Shown: positions 21,565 through 31,406 of the stretch, piece after piece | How positions within the stretch are numbered: the first letter of the stretch is position 1 | Layout: the number at the start of each line of letters is the position of its first letter | Origin: Dechloromonas sp. | GTDB lineage: Bacteria > Pseudomonadota > Gammaproteobacteria > Burkholderiales > Rhodocyclaceae | DNA: 64,000 nt | NCBI GenBank assembly: GCA_028687035.1 | Contig: JAQUAX010000005.1 | Coordinates: 164,672 to 228,671, forward strand | Direction of reading: 5' to 3' | Translations under genes and position numbers: made by a program | Notes under the pieces: model-generated | Database searches by the model: none | The model's input: only the letters and a program-made list of their open reading frames with translations | What the model was told of the DNA's origin: nothing

Positions 21565-22441
21565 TTTCCGGGTCGATCAGGCCGCCGGTCTGCGGCGCCT
21601 GATGGGGGGCGGCGGTCAGTTGCAGGTCGTCACCTTCGTTTCCGGTTGCGAAGGCGTCGGGCGCAGCGTCGCCGTCGCCAACCTGGGCGTCGCCCTGGCC
21701 CGGCTCGGGAAGGAAGTGCTGATCGTCGATGAACACGCTTCGAACGACGACATCGCCTCGGCCTTCGGCCTGGTCGCCCGCCATGACCTGCTGAACGTGG
21801 TCCAGCGCGAGTTGCCGCTCGGCCAGGTGCTGCTCCAGCCGATGCGTGGCTTGCGCGTGTTGCCGGCGGCGCGCGCCGCAAACAAGCTCGGGCGCCTGTC
21901 GCTGCCGCAGCGCCAGACCTTGCTCGATGCGATGTGCGGCCTCGAGCGGCCGGTCGATGTGATCCTGGTCGATGCCAGCCTCGCCCATCCGGCCGGTTTT
22001 TCGCCTTTCGGGCTGGCCGCCCAGGAAACGGTGGTCGTGCTATCCGGCAGCAGCGCCTCGATCACCGAGGCCTACTCGCTGATCAAGAAGGTCAGCCATG
22101 CCTTTTCGCGCAAGCATTTCCGGATCCTCGTCAACAAGGTGCGCAGTCAGCCGGACGCCCGTTCCATCTACGACAACATTGCCCAGGTCGCGGCTCAGCG
22201 CGGCATCGCCCGCCTCGATTTCGCCGGCGCCATTCCGCTCGACGACGCGTTGCGGCAGTCGGCGCAACTGTGCCGGCCGGTTCTTGTTCAGGCGCCGGAA
22301 TCGGCTGCAGCGGCGGCTTTCCGCGAAATCGCGGCGGATCTGCTTTACTGGCAATCCGGTGAAAGCGGCGGGGTCGAGCAGTTCATGCAGCAGCTGTTAC
22401 ACTTGAGCCAACGCATAACCCCGAATCTCATTCGCGCCTGA
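21557..22441 (+). CDS. flhG: MinD/ParA-like ATPase FlhG (FleN)
   Basis: GTG start at 21557 overlapping flhF; GCEGVGRSVAVANLGVALARLGKEVLIVDEH deviant Walker A; position flhF-flhG-fliA. Confidence 0.92.
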   Translation: MADFRVDQAAGLRRLMGGGGQLQVVTFVSGCEGVGRSVAVANLGVALARLGKEVLIVDEHASNDDIASAFGLVARHDLLNVVQRELPLGQVLLQPMRGLRVLPAARAANKLGRLSLPQRQTLLDAMCGLERPVDVILVDASLAHPAGFSPFGLAAQETVVVLSGSSASITEAYSLIKKVSHAFSRKHFRILVNKVRSQPDARSIYDNIAQVAAQRGIARLDFAGAIPLDDALRQSAQLCRPVLVQAPESAAAAAFREIAADLLYWQSGESGGVEQFMQQLLHLSQRITPNLIRA

Positions 22442-23193
22442 TGTATACCGCCGCCGGGCAGCCTGACAGGGAACAACTGGTTCAGCGCTTCGTGCCGCTG
22501 GTGAAGCGGGTCGCCTATCACCTGATGGCCCGCCTGCCGGCCAATGTCCAACTCGACGATCTCGTTCAGAACGGCATGCTCGGCCTGCTCGACGCGATTG
22601 ACCGCTACCAGGAAGGTTTCGGCGCGCAATTCGAGACCTACGCGACGCAGCGCATCCGCGGCGCGATGCTCGACGGACTGCGCGAGAACGACTGGCTGCC
22701 GCGCAGCCTGCGGCGCGAGTTGCGGCGGATCGAGGCGGCCATCGCCCAGCTCGAACATGCCCACGGGCGGGCTCCCTCCGAAGGCGAGCTTGCCTCTGCG
22801 CTCGGGATGTCGCTGGCCGATTACCAGAAGACCCTGCAGGATGCGCGCGGACACCAGTTGGTCTATCTTGAGGATTTTGCCGGAGAGGACGGGGCCGATT
22901 TTTTGGAACGCCATCTTTCCGACGACGATGCCGACCCGGCCAGCATCCTCGAGGATCGTGACCTGCGCTCCATGCTGGTCGCTGCGATCGGCGGTCTGCC
23001 CGAGCGGGAACGGCTGATGATGGCGCTGTACTACGAACAGGATCTCAACCTTCGAGAGATCGGAGAAGTCATGGGGGTCACCGAGTCCCGCGTCTGTCAG
23101 CTGCATACCCAGGCGATCGCACGCCTGCGCAGCCAGATTACCGGTGAGTTGCCGCCTGCCAGAAAGCGGCGCAAGGAGAAGACGAGTGGATAA
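22441..23193 (+). CDS. fliA: RNA polymerase sigma factor FliA (sigma28)
   Basis: LVKRVAYHLMARLPANVQLDDLVQNGMLGLLDAIDRY; NLREIGEVMGVTESRVCQLHTQAIARLR. Confidence 0.97.
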   Translation: MYTAAGQPDREQLVQRFVPLVKRVAYHLMARLPANVQLDDLVQNGMLGLLDAIDRYQEGFGAQFETYATQRIRGAMLDGLRENDWLPRSLRRELRRIEAAIAQLEHAHGRAPSEGELASALGMSLADYQKTLQDARGHQLVYLEDFAGEDGADFLERHLSDDDADPASILEDRDLRSMLVAAIGGLPERERLMMALYYEQDLNLREIGEVMGVTESRVCQLHTQAIARLRSQITGELPPARKRRKEKTSG

Positions 23194-23926
23194 GATCAGT
23201 CTGGCCGGCGTCGTGATGGGACTGGTCGCCATTCTGGGCGGTCAGTATCTGGAGGGGGGGAGCATCGGTTCGCTGGTCCAGCCGACTGCGCTGCTGATCG
23301 TGCTGGGCGGAACTCTGGGTGCGGTGCTGCTGCAGAGTCCGGTCCACGCATTCAAGCGGGGGGTGGTCATGGCGCGCTGGGTATGGGTACCGCCCGTCAT
23401 CGAACAGAAGCGGACGGTCGACGACATCCTGCGCTGGGCGCAGATTTCGCGCCGCGAAGGGCTGCTGGCGCTGGAGAACTTCATTCCGGGCATCAAGGAT
23501 CCCTTTACCCGCAAGGGCCTGCAACTGCTGGTCGATGGCGCCGATCCGGAGCGCATACGCGAACTGCTCGAGGTCGACATCAACACCTTCGAGGACGAGA
23601 TGCGTCAGTCGGCCAAGGTCTGGGAATCGGCCGGCGGCTATTCGCCGACCATCGGCATCCTCGGTGCCGTGATGGGGTTGATCCACGTGATGGAGAACCT
23701 GTCGGATCCGACCAAGCTCGGCGGCGGCATCGCGGTGGCCTTCGTTGCGACGATCTACGGCGTCGGTCTGGCCAACCTGGTGTATCTGCCGATTGCCGGC
23801 AAGCTGAAGTACTACATCTCGCGGATGGTTGCGTCGCGCGAGATGCTGGTCGATGGCCTGGTCGGCATCGCGGTCGGCGACAATCCCCGGATCATCGAGG
23901 GGCGGCTCAAGGGCTACCTGCAGTAA
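23186..23926 (+). CDS. motC: Flagellar motor protein, MotA family (MotC)
   Basis: GTG start; DKISLAGVVMGLVAILGGQYLEGGSIGSLVQPTALLIVLGGTLGAVLLQ; MotA/TolQ/ExbB family. Confidence 0.93.
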   Translation: MDKISLAGVVMGLVAILGGQYLEGGSIGSLVQPTALLIVLGGTLGAVLLQSPVHAFKRGVVMARWVWVPPVIEQKRTVDDILRWAQISRREGLLALENFIPGIKDPFTRKGLQLLVDGADPERIRELLEVDINTFEDEMRQSAKVWESAGGYSPTIGILGAVMGLIHVMENLSDPTKLGGGIAVAFVATIYGVGLANLVYLPIAGKLKYYISRMVASREMLVDGLVGIAVGDNPRIIEGRLKGYLQ

Positions 23927-24717
23927 TGGCACGCCGCAAACGTCGCGAGGAGGAGCACGAGAACCACGAACGCTGGCTCGTTTCCTACGCCGACTTCATC
24001 ACGCTGCTGTTCGCCTTCTTCGTCGTGATGTACGCGATTTCCTCGGTCAACGAAGGAAAATACCGCGTTTTGTCCGATGCGTTGACCAATGCCTTCAAGA
24101 ACACGACGGGCCAATCGGGCGGCCAGCCGATTGCGGTGATCCAGGGCTCGCCGCCGATTCCGCCGCGACCGATCGCCCGCGCCGACAAGTTGCCCGATGC
24201 CCGCAAGGCCGTCCAGCGCGAGAAGATGAAGAACGTCGCCGACGATATCATGAACGCGCTGCAGCCACTGGTCGCCCAGGGGAAGGTACGGTTGCTCGAG
24301 ACCAGCCGCGGCGTGACCATCGAGATCAACGACAGCATCCTGTTCCCGCTCGGGCAGGCCAAGCTGCAGCCGGCCTCGATCAGCGCGATGCTGGCGATCG
24401 CGACGGTGCTGGCGCAATCCGATTTTCCGATCACGATCGAAGGGCACACCGACAACGTGCCGATTTCCACGCCGCAATTTCCCTCCAACTGGGAGTTGTC
24501 GGCGATGCGGGCGACGACCGTGCTGCGCCTGTTCAACGATGGCGGGGTCGGCGCCGAACGCCTGACCGCGATCGGTTATGGCGACACCCGGCCGGTGGAG
24601 ACCAATACGACGGCAGAAGGCCGGGCGCGCAACCGGCGGGTCAGTATCCTGATCGACTCCAACCGGCCGGAGGAACCGACCGAGATCGCCGCGCGCGAGG
24701 CTGCTGCGGCGCGCTGA
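23926..24717 (+). CDS. motD: Flagellar motor protein MotD (MotB family, OmpA domain)
   Basis: RWLVSYADFITLLFAFFVVMYAISSVNEGKYRVLSDAL; OmpA peptidoglycan-binding IEGHTDNVPI...NWELSAMRATTVLRLF. Confidence 0.95.
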   Translation: MARRKRREEEHENHERWLVSYADFITLLFAFFVVMYAISSVNEGKYRVLSDALTNAFKNTTGQSGGQPIAVIQGSPPIPPRPIARADKLPDARKAVQREKMKNVADDIMNALQPLVAQGKVRLLETSRGVTIEINDSILFPLGQAKLQPASISAMLAIATVLAQSDFPITIEGHTDNVPISTPQFPSNWELSAMRATTVLRLFNDGGVGAERLTAIGYGDTRPVETNTTAEGRARNRRVSILIDSNRPEEPTEIAAREAAAAR

Positions 24718-24729
24718 GCGGAGCGCCGT

Positions 24730-25194
24730 TCAGGCGGAGTCGACGATGCGGCTGCCGGTGCGTCCGGCGGCCTGGCCGTCGCTGCCGTACAGCGCATTGC
24801 GTCCCTGGTGCTGCAACAGGACATCGAGCGCCGCATCGGTCTGTTTTTGCAGCAGCGACAGCAACTGTCCGTTCTGCAGGTGGATTTCCTTGGCCGAGCG
24901 CGCCCGAGCCAGCAGTTGCTGCCAGGCTGCCGCAGCCTTCGTTTCGGCGGGATGGGCCGCCAGCCATGCCGACATGCCCTCGGGGGTGAGAGCCAGCTCA
25001 GCTTGCCCGGTCAGTTGGCTGCGCTCGCCTTCGAGACGGTTGATCTGTTCGATCAGGGTTGACTTGGTCGTTGCGAGATCGGCCAGCCCTTCGGGGCGGC
25101 CCGACTTGAGCAGGGCCTGCTCGCCGCGCAACAAATCCTCCAGTTCGACGAGCAGACGGGTTTCGTCGGCGATCAGCGCAGCGAGTTGCGACAT
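24730..25194 (-). CDS. flgN: FlgN-type chaperone
   Basis: ALIADETRLLVELEDLLRGEQALLKSGRPEGLADLATTKSTLIEQINRLE, helical FlgN family, adjacent to flgM. Confidence 0.88.
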   Translation of the reverse strand: MSQLAALIADETRLLVELEDLLRGEQALLKSGRPEGLADLATTKSTLIEQINRLEGERSQLTGQAELALTPEGMSAWLAAHPAETKAAAAWQQLLARARSAKEIHLQNGQLLSLLQKQTDAALDVLLQHQGRNALYGSDGQAAGRTGSRIVDSA

Positions 25195-25472
25195 CAGGCC
25201 TGGCGCCGCGTGCTGATCAGGTCGCGCGCCGAGTCGATCAGCCCGTCGGCGATTGCTTCCGGATTGATCTTGAAGCGCCCTTGAGAGATCGCCTCCTTGA
25301 TTTCCTGGATGCGTGCCGCGTTGACCGGCGGCTTCTCTCCGCCTTGCAGGGTGCTGGCCAGGGAGCTGAGGCTGACGGCCTCGCTGCCCGGTTGCGCCGA
25401 CACGTTGGCTGCCGGTGCGCTCCGGTTGGCGACCGGCGCCAGGTTCGGCTTGTAGGCGTTGTCGATTTTCAT
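25194..25472 (-). CDS. flgM: Anti-sigma28 factor FlgM
   Basis: MKIDNAYKPN...VNAARIQEIKEAISQGRFKINPEAIADGLIDSARDLI FlgM signature. Confidence 0.95.
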   Translation of the reverse strand: MKIDNAYKPNLAPVANRSAPAANVSAQPGSEAVSLSSLASTLQGGEKPPVNAARIQEIKEAISQGRFKINPEAIADGLIDSARDLISTRRQA

Positions 25473-25507
25473 GATATTCCCGTCAAATGCTTCTGTTCTT
25501 GATCGCT

Positions 25508-25535
25508 ATAACGTCAGTGCCGGGGAGAACTTTAG
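25508..25535 (-). promoter_or_regulatory. Sigma28 (FliA)-type promoter of flgM
   Basis: Complement reads TAAAGTTC-N11-GACGTTAT, close to TAAAGTTT-N11-GCCGATAA, in the flgA-flgM gap. Confidence 0.7.
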
Positions 25536-25536
25536 C

Positions 25537-26214
25537 TCAAAACGCGATTTCCACGCTGCCGTCGGCCTGGGCGATGCCGCTGACGGTCTGTCCGGAGCCC
25601 ATGCGCACCTGGGCGACCTGGCCGACGGCGGCATTGTTGATCGCCTTTCCTTCGGCGCTGGCGGAGAAGCCGCTGCCCCGGGAGACGACGCGTACCGTTT
25701 GCCCCTGGCGGATGACCAGCGGGGCGAGCAACTGGTCGGCACGCAACGGCTGGCCGGCGCCGAGCGAGTTGCGCAGGGTTTTGCCGATTGCCTGCGCCGG
25801 ATTTTCGATGACGCCGGTCGGCAGCTGGGAGACGTCGCCGGCGAGCACGGCGAGATCGTCGGCCTGGACGGTCTGGCCGGCAAGGATGGGGCGGCGCGTC
25901 GTCACATAATTGCCGGTTACGGCAATTTGCGCCGGCACCAGGACCGACCAGCTGTTGGGGGCGAGGCAGCGGACGCCGATATGAGTCCGGCCGATCGGGC
26001 GGGCGCCCTGCGGGGTGAATGCTTCGTGGGCAGTGCAGTCGGGCAGCCGGGACAGATCGATCTGTCCCAGCGAGATATCGATCTTGCCGGGCAGGCCGCG
26101 CGCCTGAAGGCGTGCGTGCTGTTCCGCGGTATCGAGCACGATGCGTGCATCGGCGGCATGGCCGGTCGCGGTCGACAGCGCAATGCAGAACAGAATCAGG
26201 AGGCGGGAAAGCAT
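25537..26214 (-). CDS. flgA: Flagellar basal body P-ring formation chaperone FlgA
   Basis: Signal peptide; SAF domain [29 protein letters not shown]...[29 protein letters not shown]. Confidence 0.95.
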   Translation of the reverse strand: MLSRLLILFCIALSTATGHAADARIVLDTAEQHARLQARGLPGKIDISLGQIDLSRLPDCTAHEAFTPQGARPIGRTHIGVRCLAPNSWSVLVPAQIAVTGNYVTTRRPILAGQTVQADDLAVLAGDVSQLPTGVIENPAQAIGKTLRNSLGAGQPLRADQLLAPLVIRQGQTVRVVSRGSGFSASAEGKAINNAAVGQVAQVRMGSGQTVSGIAQADGSVEIAF

Positions 26215-26270
26215 CCCGGCATTCTGCCTGAAGCGGGGGCAGCGGAGAATAGCGCAGGCCGCTCGGTGCG

Positions 26271-26286
26271 TGGCACGGAGCATGCT
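26271..26286 (+). promoter_or_regulatory. Sigma54 promoter upstream of flgB
   Basis: TGGCACGGAGCATGCT: GG-N10-GC spacing, TGGCACG exact match to the -24 element. Confidence 0.85.
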
Positions 26287-26318
26287 TTTATTCGGCAAAC
26301 ATTTCTGCCGAAGCCGCC

Positions 26319-26726
26319 ATGTCCGATTTCTCCAAAAATTTCGAGGTCTATTCCCGGGCGCTGGATGTTCGCACCCAGCGCCACCAGGTGCTGGCGTCCA
26401 ATATTGCCAACGCCGACACGCCGAATTACAAGGCGCGCGATTTCGATTTCCAGGGCGCGATGCAGAATGCCCTGGCCGGCCGTATCGGCGGCAGCCTGGG
26501 GCTGGCCAGGACCGCCGGCGGTCACCTCGGTGGCGGCGGCGACGGAACCCCGGCCGCCCTGCAATACCGGACGACGACGCAGGCGGCAGTCGATGGCAAT
26601 ACCGTCGATATGGATGTCGAGCGCGCCCACATGGCCGAAAACGCGATGCAGTACCAGATACTGACCCAGCTGATCGGCGACAAATTCCGCGGTCTGAAGA
26701 GCGCGATGGTCGGTACGCAGGGCTAA
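26319..26726 (+). CDS. flgB: Flagellar basal body rod protein FlgB
   Basis: [31 protein letters not shown]. Confidence 0.97.
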   Translation: MSDFSKNFEVYSRALDVRTQRHQVLASNIANADTPNYKARDFDFQGAMQNALAGRIGGSLGLARTAGGHLGGGGDGTPAALQYRTTTQAAVDGNTVDMDVERAHMAENAMQYQILTQLIGDKFRGLKSAMVGTQG

Positions 26727-26737
26727 GGAGGATTGAA

Positions 26738-27142
26738 ATGAGCCTGTTTAACGTCTTCCAGGTCTCGTCGAGTGCGATGACCGCCCAGTCGATGCGCCTG
26801 AATGCCGTCGCTTCCAACCTGGCCAATGCCGACAGTGTGGTTTCGGCTGACGGCAAGCCCTACCGGGCCAAGCAGGTCGTTTTCGAGACCACCCCGATGG
26901 GGGGCGAACTCTCGAAGGGCGTCCGCGTCCGCCAGGTCGTCGACGACGCCGCTCCGCTGCGCATGGTCTACGACCCGAAGAACCCGGCGGCCGACGAGAA
27001 GGGTTACGTCGCTTTCCCCAACGTCAATGTCGTCGAGGAAATGACCAACATGATTTCTGCATCCCGTTCATACCAGACCAACGTCGAGGTCATGAATACC
27101 GCCAAGACCATGATGCTGCGCACGCTGCAGATCGGTCAGTAA
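26738..27142 (+). CDS. flgC: Flagellar basal body rod protein FlgC
   Basis: [34 protein letters not shown]...[42 protein letters not shown]. Confidence 0.97.
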   Translation: MSLFNVFQVSSSAMTAQSMRLNAVASNLANADSVVSADGKPYRAKQVVFETTPMGGELSKGVRVRQVVDDAAPLRMVYDPKNPAADEKGYVAFPNVNVVEEMTNMISASRSYQTNVEVMNTAKTMMLRTLQIGQ

Positions 27143-27152
27143 GGAGTGAGCC

Positions 27153-27839
27153 ATGAGCACCGTCAATAATGTCACCAATAATCCCGTGGTCCAGCAGCTG
27201 ATGCAGGGCAGCGGTTCGAGCGCTTCGAGCAGCAATAACGACAGCTCTGTCGACGGCCTTGAGGACCGCTTCCTGACCCTGCTGGTGACCCAGATCCAGA
27301 ACCAGGATCCGCTCAATCCGATGCAAAACGCCGAACTGACCAGCCAGCTGGCGCAGATCAATACCGTCAAGGGTATCGCCGGGCTCAACGCGACAATGGA
27401 GAAGCTGCTGACTTCCTATTCCGATGCGCTGTCGATGCAGTCGGCGGCACTGGTCGGCAAAAATGTCCTGTCGGCCGGCAATAAGCTGTCGCTGACCGAG
27501 GCCGGCGCGATCGGCGGCGTCAATCTGGCCGGGGCTGCGGACCAGGTCACGGTGACCATCACCAGTGCGGCCGGCGCCAAGGTGGCCGAACAGAAGCTCG
27601 GCGCACAGGAGGCCGGCGTCATCGACTTCTATTGGGACGGCAAGGACCTGGACGGCAATGCGGTGGCCGCGGGCGATTACAAGTTCACGGTCAACGCGAC
27701 CCAGGAAGGGAAAAAGGTCGATGCGACAGCGCTGCAGTTTGGCACGGTATCTGCTCTTGTCCGGACAGCAAGCGGCTTCCAGCTCGAAATCCCCGGCATC
27801 GGCCAGGTCGATTTCGGTTCGGTACAGCAGATTTACTGA
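27153..27839 (+). CDS. flgD: Flagellar hook assembly protein FlgD
   Basis: DRFLTLLVTQIQNQDPLNPMQNAELTSQLAQINTVKGI. Confidence 0.96.
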   Translation: MSTVNNVTNNPVVQQLMQGSGSSASSSNNDSSVDGLEDRFLTLLVTQIQNQDPLNPMQNAELTSQLAQINTVKGIAGLNATMEKLLTSYSDALSMQSAALVGKNVLSAGNKLSLTEAGAIGGVNLAGAADQVTVTITSAAGAKVAEQKLGAQEAGVIDFYWDGKDLDGNAVAAGDYKFTVNATQEGKKVDATALQFGTVSALVRTASGFQLEIPGIGQVDFGSVQQIY

Positions 27840-27860
27840 GATTGAATCAAGGAGCTAGTC

Positions 27861-29159
27861 ATGGCATTCCAACAAGGTCTGAGCGGTCTGAATTCGTCGT
27901 CCAAGGCGCTGGACGTCGCCGGCAACAACATCGCGAACGCGTCGACTGTCGGTTTCAAGTCGTCCTCGTCGCATTTTGCCGACGTCTATGGCGCCTCGCT
28001 GCAGGGCAGCACGGGCTCACAGATCGGCATTGGCAGTACGCTGAGCGCGGTGATGCAGCAATTTACGCAGGGCAACATCACGTCGACCAACAATCCGCTG
28101 GACATCGCGATCAACGGCACCGGTTTCTTTGGTCTGTCGCAGAACGGTTCTACCACCTACTCGCGCAACGGCCAGTTCCATCTCGACAAGGACGGCTACA
28201 TCGTCAATGACCAGGGGCGCAAGCTGCTCGGCGTGCTGGCCAATGCCTCGGGCTCCATTCCCAATTCGCAGCCGGAAGACATGCTGAAGGTCGACTTCGT
28301 CACCGGCCGGCCGAGCCCGACCACCGAGGCCAGCATCACAGCGAACCTCGATTCGCGTCTGACGCCGGCAACCCAGTACAGCGAAACGACTTCCGATACC
28401 AACGCCGACGGCGTTCCCGACACGGTGACCGCGATGGATCCGACCAGCTTCGATCCGTTGGACTCGGATACCTACAACACCTCGACCGCGATGACGGTCT
28501 ACGACTCCCTGGGCAATCCGCATACGCTGGGTTACTACTTCGTGAAATCGGAAATCCCCAACCAGTGGTACATGTTCACGACGCTCGACGGAGCGGTGAA
28601 TGTCGATGGGGCGGGAGACCCGGAATTCACGACAATGAATTTCTCGTCGGCCGGCGTTCTGACCAGTCCGGCGACGATGCCGACGCTGAACTACGATGTC
28701 GCTACCGGTGCCGATCCGATGTCCTTCGACCTCAATGTGTCGAACATCACGCAATTCGGCAGCCCGTTCGCGGTCAACGACCTGACCCAGGACGGTTTCA
28801 CGCCGGGCAACCTGGCCGGCATCAGCGTTTCCAAGGACGGCATCATTCAGGCCCGTTACGACAACGGCCAGACCCGCGACATCGGCCTGGTGGCGCTGTT
28901 CAACTTCCGCAACCCGAACGGCCTGGCGTCGATCGGCAACAACCAATGGACGGAAACCGGCGAATCCGGGCAGCCGACGCCGGGCAATCCGAATACCGGC
29001 ATTTTCGGCGTGCTGCAGGCCTCGGCGATCGAAGAGTCGAACGTCGACCTGACCGCCGAACTGGTCAACCTGATCGTCCATCAGCGTAATTACCAGGCCA
29101 GCGCCCAGTCGATCAAGACGCAGGACCAGATCCTGCAGACCCTGGTCAATATCCGCTGA
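27861..29159 (+). CDS. flgE: Flagellar hook protein FlgE
   Basis: MAFQQGLSGLNSSSKALDVAGNNIANASTVGFKSSSSHFADVYG. Confidence 0.97.
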   Translation: MAFQQGLSGLNSSSKALDVAGNNIANASTVGFKSSSSHFADVYGASLQGSTGSQIGIGSTLSAVMQQFTQGNITSTNNPLDIAINGTGFFGLSQNGSTTYSRNGQFHLDKDGYIVNDQGRKLLGVLANASGSIPNSQPEDMLKVDFVTGRPSPTTEASITANLDSRLTPATQYSETTSDTNADGVPDTVTAMDPTSFDPLDSDTYNTSTAMTVYDSLGNPHTLGYYFVKSEIPNQWYMFTTLDGAVNVDGAGDPEFTTMNFSSAGVLTSPATMPTLNYDVATGADPMSFDLNVSNITQFGSPFAVNDLTQDGFTPGNLAGISVSKDGIIQARYDNGQTRDIGLVALFNFRNPNGLASIGNNQWTETGESGQPTPGNPNTGIFGVLQASAIEESNVDLTAELVNLIVHQRNYQASAQSIKTQDQILQTLVNIR

Positions 29160-29184
29160 TTCCCGACGCTTTTAGCCGCACGCC

Positions 29185-29928
29185 ATGGACCGTCTGATCT
29201 ACACCGCAATGACCGGCGCCAAGCATGTCTTCATGCAGCAGGCCGGTACCGCGAACAATCTGGCCAACGCCAGCACGGTCGGCTTCAAGGCGCAGGAGCA
29301 CCGCTTCCGCGCCGTGCCGGTCCAGGGCGGCGGGATGCCGACCCGGGCCTTCGTCGTCGATGCGTCGGTCGGCGACGTGTTCGACGAGGGGCCGCTGATG
29401 TTCACCGGGCGCAACCTCGACGTCGCGGTCCAGGGGCCGGGCTGGCTGGCCGTCCAGTTGCCGGACGGCAGCGAGGCCTACACGCGGGCCGGCAGCCTGG
29501 ACGTCGACGTCACCGGGTTGCTGCAGACCAAGAGCGGCCATACCGTGGTCGGTGACGGCGGGCCGATCAACATCCCGCCCGACAACCGGATCGAGATTGC
29601 TACCGACGGCACCGTCTCGGTCGTACCCAAGTTCGGGACGCCCAACACCGCCAACGCGATCGGCCGGATCAAGCTGGTCAATCCGCCCGAGCGCGATCTG
29701 GTGCGCGGCGCCGACGGTCTGTTCCGGACCCGCGACAACCAGCCGGCAGCAGCCGACGAGCGGGTCAAGGTAGCGCCCGGCACGCTGGAGGGCAGCAACG
29801 TCAATGTCACGGATGCGATGGTCAACCTGATCAGCCTGTCCCGCCAGTTCGAGATGCAGATCAAGCTGCTGCAGACCGCCGACACCAACGCGCAGCGAGC
29901 CGACCAGCTGCTGTCGCTGAACGCCTAG
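29185..29928 (+). CDS. flgF: Flagellar basal body rod protein FlgF
   Basis: MDRLIYTAMTGAKHVFMQQAGTANNLANASTVGFKAQ. Confidence 0.96.
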   Translation: MDRLIYTAMTGAKHVFMQQAGTANNLANASTVGFKAQEHRFRAVPVQGGGMPTRAFVVDASVGDVFDEGPLMFTGRNLDVAVQGPGWLAVQLPDGSEAYTRAGSLDVDVTGLLQTKSGHTVVGDGGPINIPPDNRIEIATDGTVSVVPKFGTPNTANAIGRIKLVNPPERDLVRGADGLFRTRDNQPAAADERVKVAPGTLEGSNVNVTDAMVNLISLSRQFEMQIKLLQTADTNAQRADQLLSLNA

Positions 29929-29937
29929 GAGTAAGCC

Positions 29938-30714
29938 ATGATCCGTTCCCTGTGGATCGCCCGCACCGGCCTCGACACCCAGCAGACCCAGCTGGACGTC
30001 ATCGCCAACAACCTCGCCAACGTCAGCACCAACGGCTTCAAGCGCCAGCGTGCGGTATTCCAGGATCTGCTGTACCAGACGATGCGCCAGCCCGGTGCCC
30101 AGTCGTCGCAGCAGACCCAGGTTCCGGCCGGTCTGCAATTGGGGACCGGTGCCCGTCCGGTGTCGACGGCGCACCTCTTCACCCAGGGCAACCTGCAGAA
30201 GACCGACAATTCGCTCGACGTCGCGATCAACGGCGACGGCTTCTTCCAGGTGTTGTTGCCGGACGGCACGACGGCCTACACGCGCGACGGCTCGTTCCAG
30301 AAGGACAACCAGGGGCAGGTCGTGACCGCCGACGGCTATCCGCTGCAACCGGCGATCACCATCCCGGCCGATGCCCGGGCCATCTCGATCGGTACCGACG
30401 GCACGGTCAGCGTGACCCAGGGCAACACGACGACCCAGATCGGCAACCTGCAGGTGGCCACCTTCATCAACCCGGCCGGCCTGCAGAGCATCGGACAGAA
30501 CCTGTTCCTCGAGACGGCGGCCAGCGGTACGCCGACCCCGAATACCCCGGGCAACAACGGTGCCGGCGCGGTCAACCAGGGTTACGTCGAGACTTCCAAC
30601 GTCAATGTCGCCGAGGAACTGGTCACGATGATCCAGACCCAGCGCGCCTACGAGCTCAATTCCAAGGTGGTGTCGACGTCCGACGCGATGCTCGGCCGCC
30701 TGACCCAGCTTTGA
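29938..30714 (+). CDS. flgG: Flagellar distal rod protein FlgG
   Basis: [48 protein letters not shown]. Confidence 0.98.
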   Translation: MIRSLWIARTGLDTQQTQLDVIANNLANVSTNGFKRQRAVFQDLLYQTMRQPGAQSSQQTQVPAGLQLGTGARPVSTAHLFTQGNLQKTDNSLDVAINGDGFFQVLLPDGTTAYTRDGSFQKDNQGQVVTADGYPLQPAITIPADARAISIGTDGTVSVTQGNTTTQIGNLQVATFINPAGLQSIGQNLFLETAASGTPTPNTPGNNGAGAVNQGYVETSNVNVAEELVTMIQTQRAYELNSKVVSTSDAMLGRLTQL

Positions 30715-30723
30715 GATGACATC

Positions 30724-31383
30724 ATGAAACGCCTTGCCCTGCTCGCCATCGTCGGCTTGACCGCGTGCACGACGGTGCCGCCGACCAATGTCCATCAGCC
30801 GATGAGCGTGCGCCCGTCGCCGCGCCTGGAAACGCACCCGGGCAACGGCGCGATCTATCAGGCGGCTGCCAGCCGGCCGCTGTTCGAGGACCGGCGCGCC
30901 CGTTTCGTCGGCGACACGCTGACCATCAAGATCGCCGAGACGACCAGCGCCTCGACCGAATCCAAAAATAACGTGAAGAAGGCGAACACCCAGACGGCGA
31001 CGCTGAGCGCAGCGACCGGCGTCTTCGGCCAGGTGCTGCCGGGGGCGGCGAACCTCAGCGCCGGCAGCACGACCGACTTCAAGGGCAGCGGCGATGCGGG
31101 CAACAAGAATGCCTTCGAGGGCTCCCTGACCGCGACGGTGATCGACGTGCTGCCCAACGGCAACCTGCTGGTTTCCGGCGAGAAGCAGCTGGCCATCGGC
31201 CACGAGCAGGAATTCGTCCGGGTCTCCGGTGTCGTCAATCCCAGCTTCCTCGATTACACCAACAGCATCGAATCCTCCAAGGTGGCCGATGCCCGGATCG
31301 AATACAAGTCGGCCGGACAGGTCAGCGAAGGCCAGGTCATGGGCTGGCTGGCACGCTTCTTCCTTAACGTGATGCCGTTCTAG
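30724..31383 (+). CDS. flgH: Flagellar L-ring lipoprotein FlgH
   Basis: Lipobox [45 protein letters not shown]. Confidence 0.97.
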   Translation: MKRLALLAIVGLTACTTVPPTNVHQPMSVRPSPRLETHPGNGAIYQAAASRPLFEDRRARFVGDTLTIKIAETTSASTESKNNVKKANTQTATLSAATGVFGQVLPGAANLSAGSTTDFKGSGDAGNKNAFEGSLTATVIDVLPNGNLLVSGEKQLAIGHEQEFVRVSGVVNPSFLDYTNSIESSKVADARIEYKSAGQVSEGQVMGWLARFFLNVMPF

Positions 31384-31406
31384 GGATATTCACGCGGAGT
31401 GCCATC

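Noticed and set aside
29146-31203. 685-aa minus-strand ORF opposite flgF-flgH
   Set aside because: Antisense to three confident flagellar genes; repetitive Arg/Ala/Val/Asp/Gly/Gln-rich translation is typical of spurious open frames in high-GC DNA.
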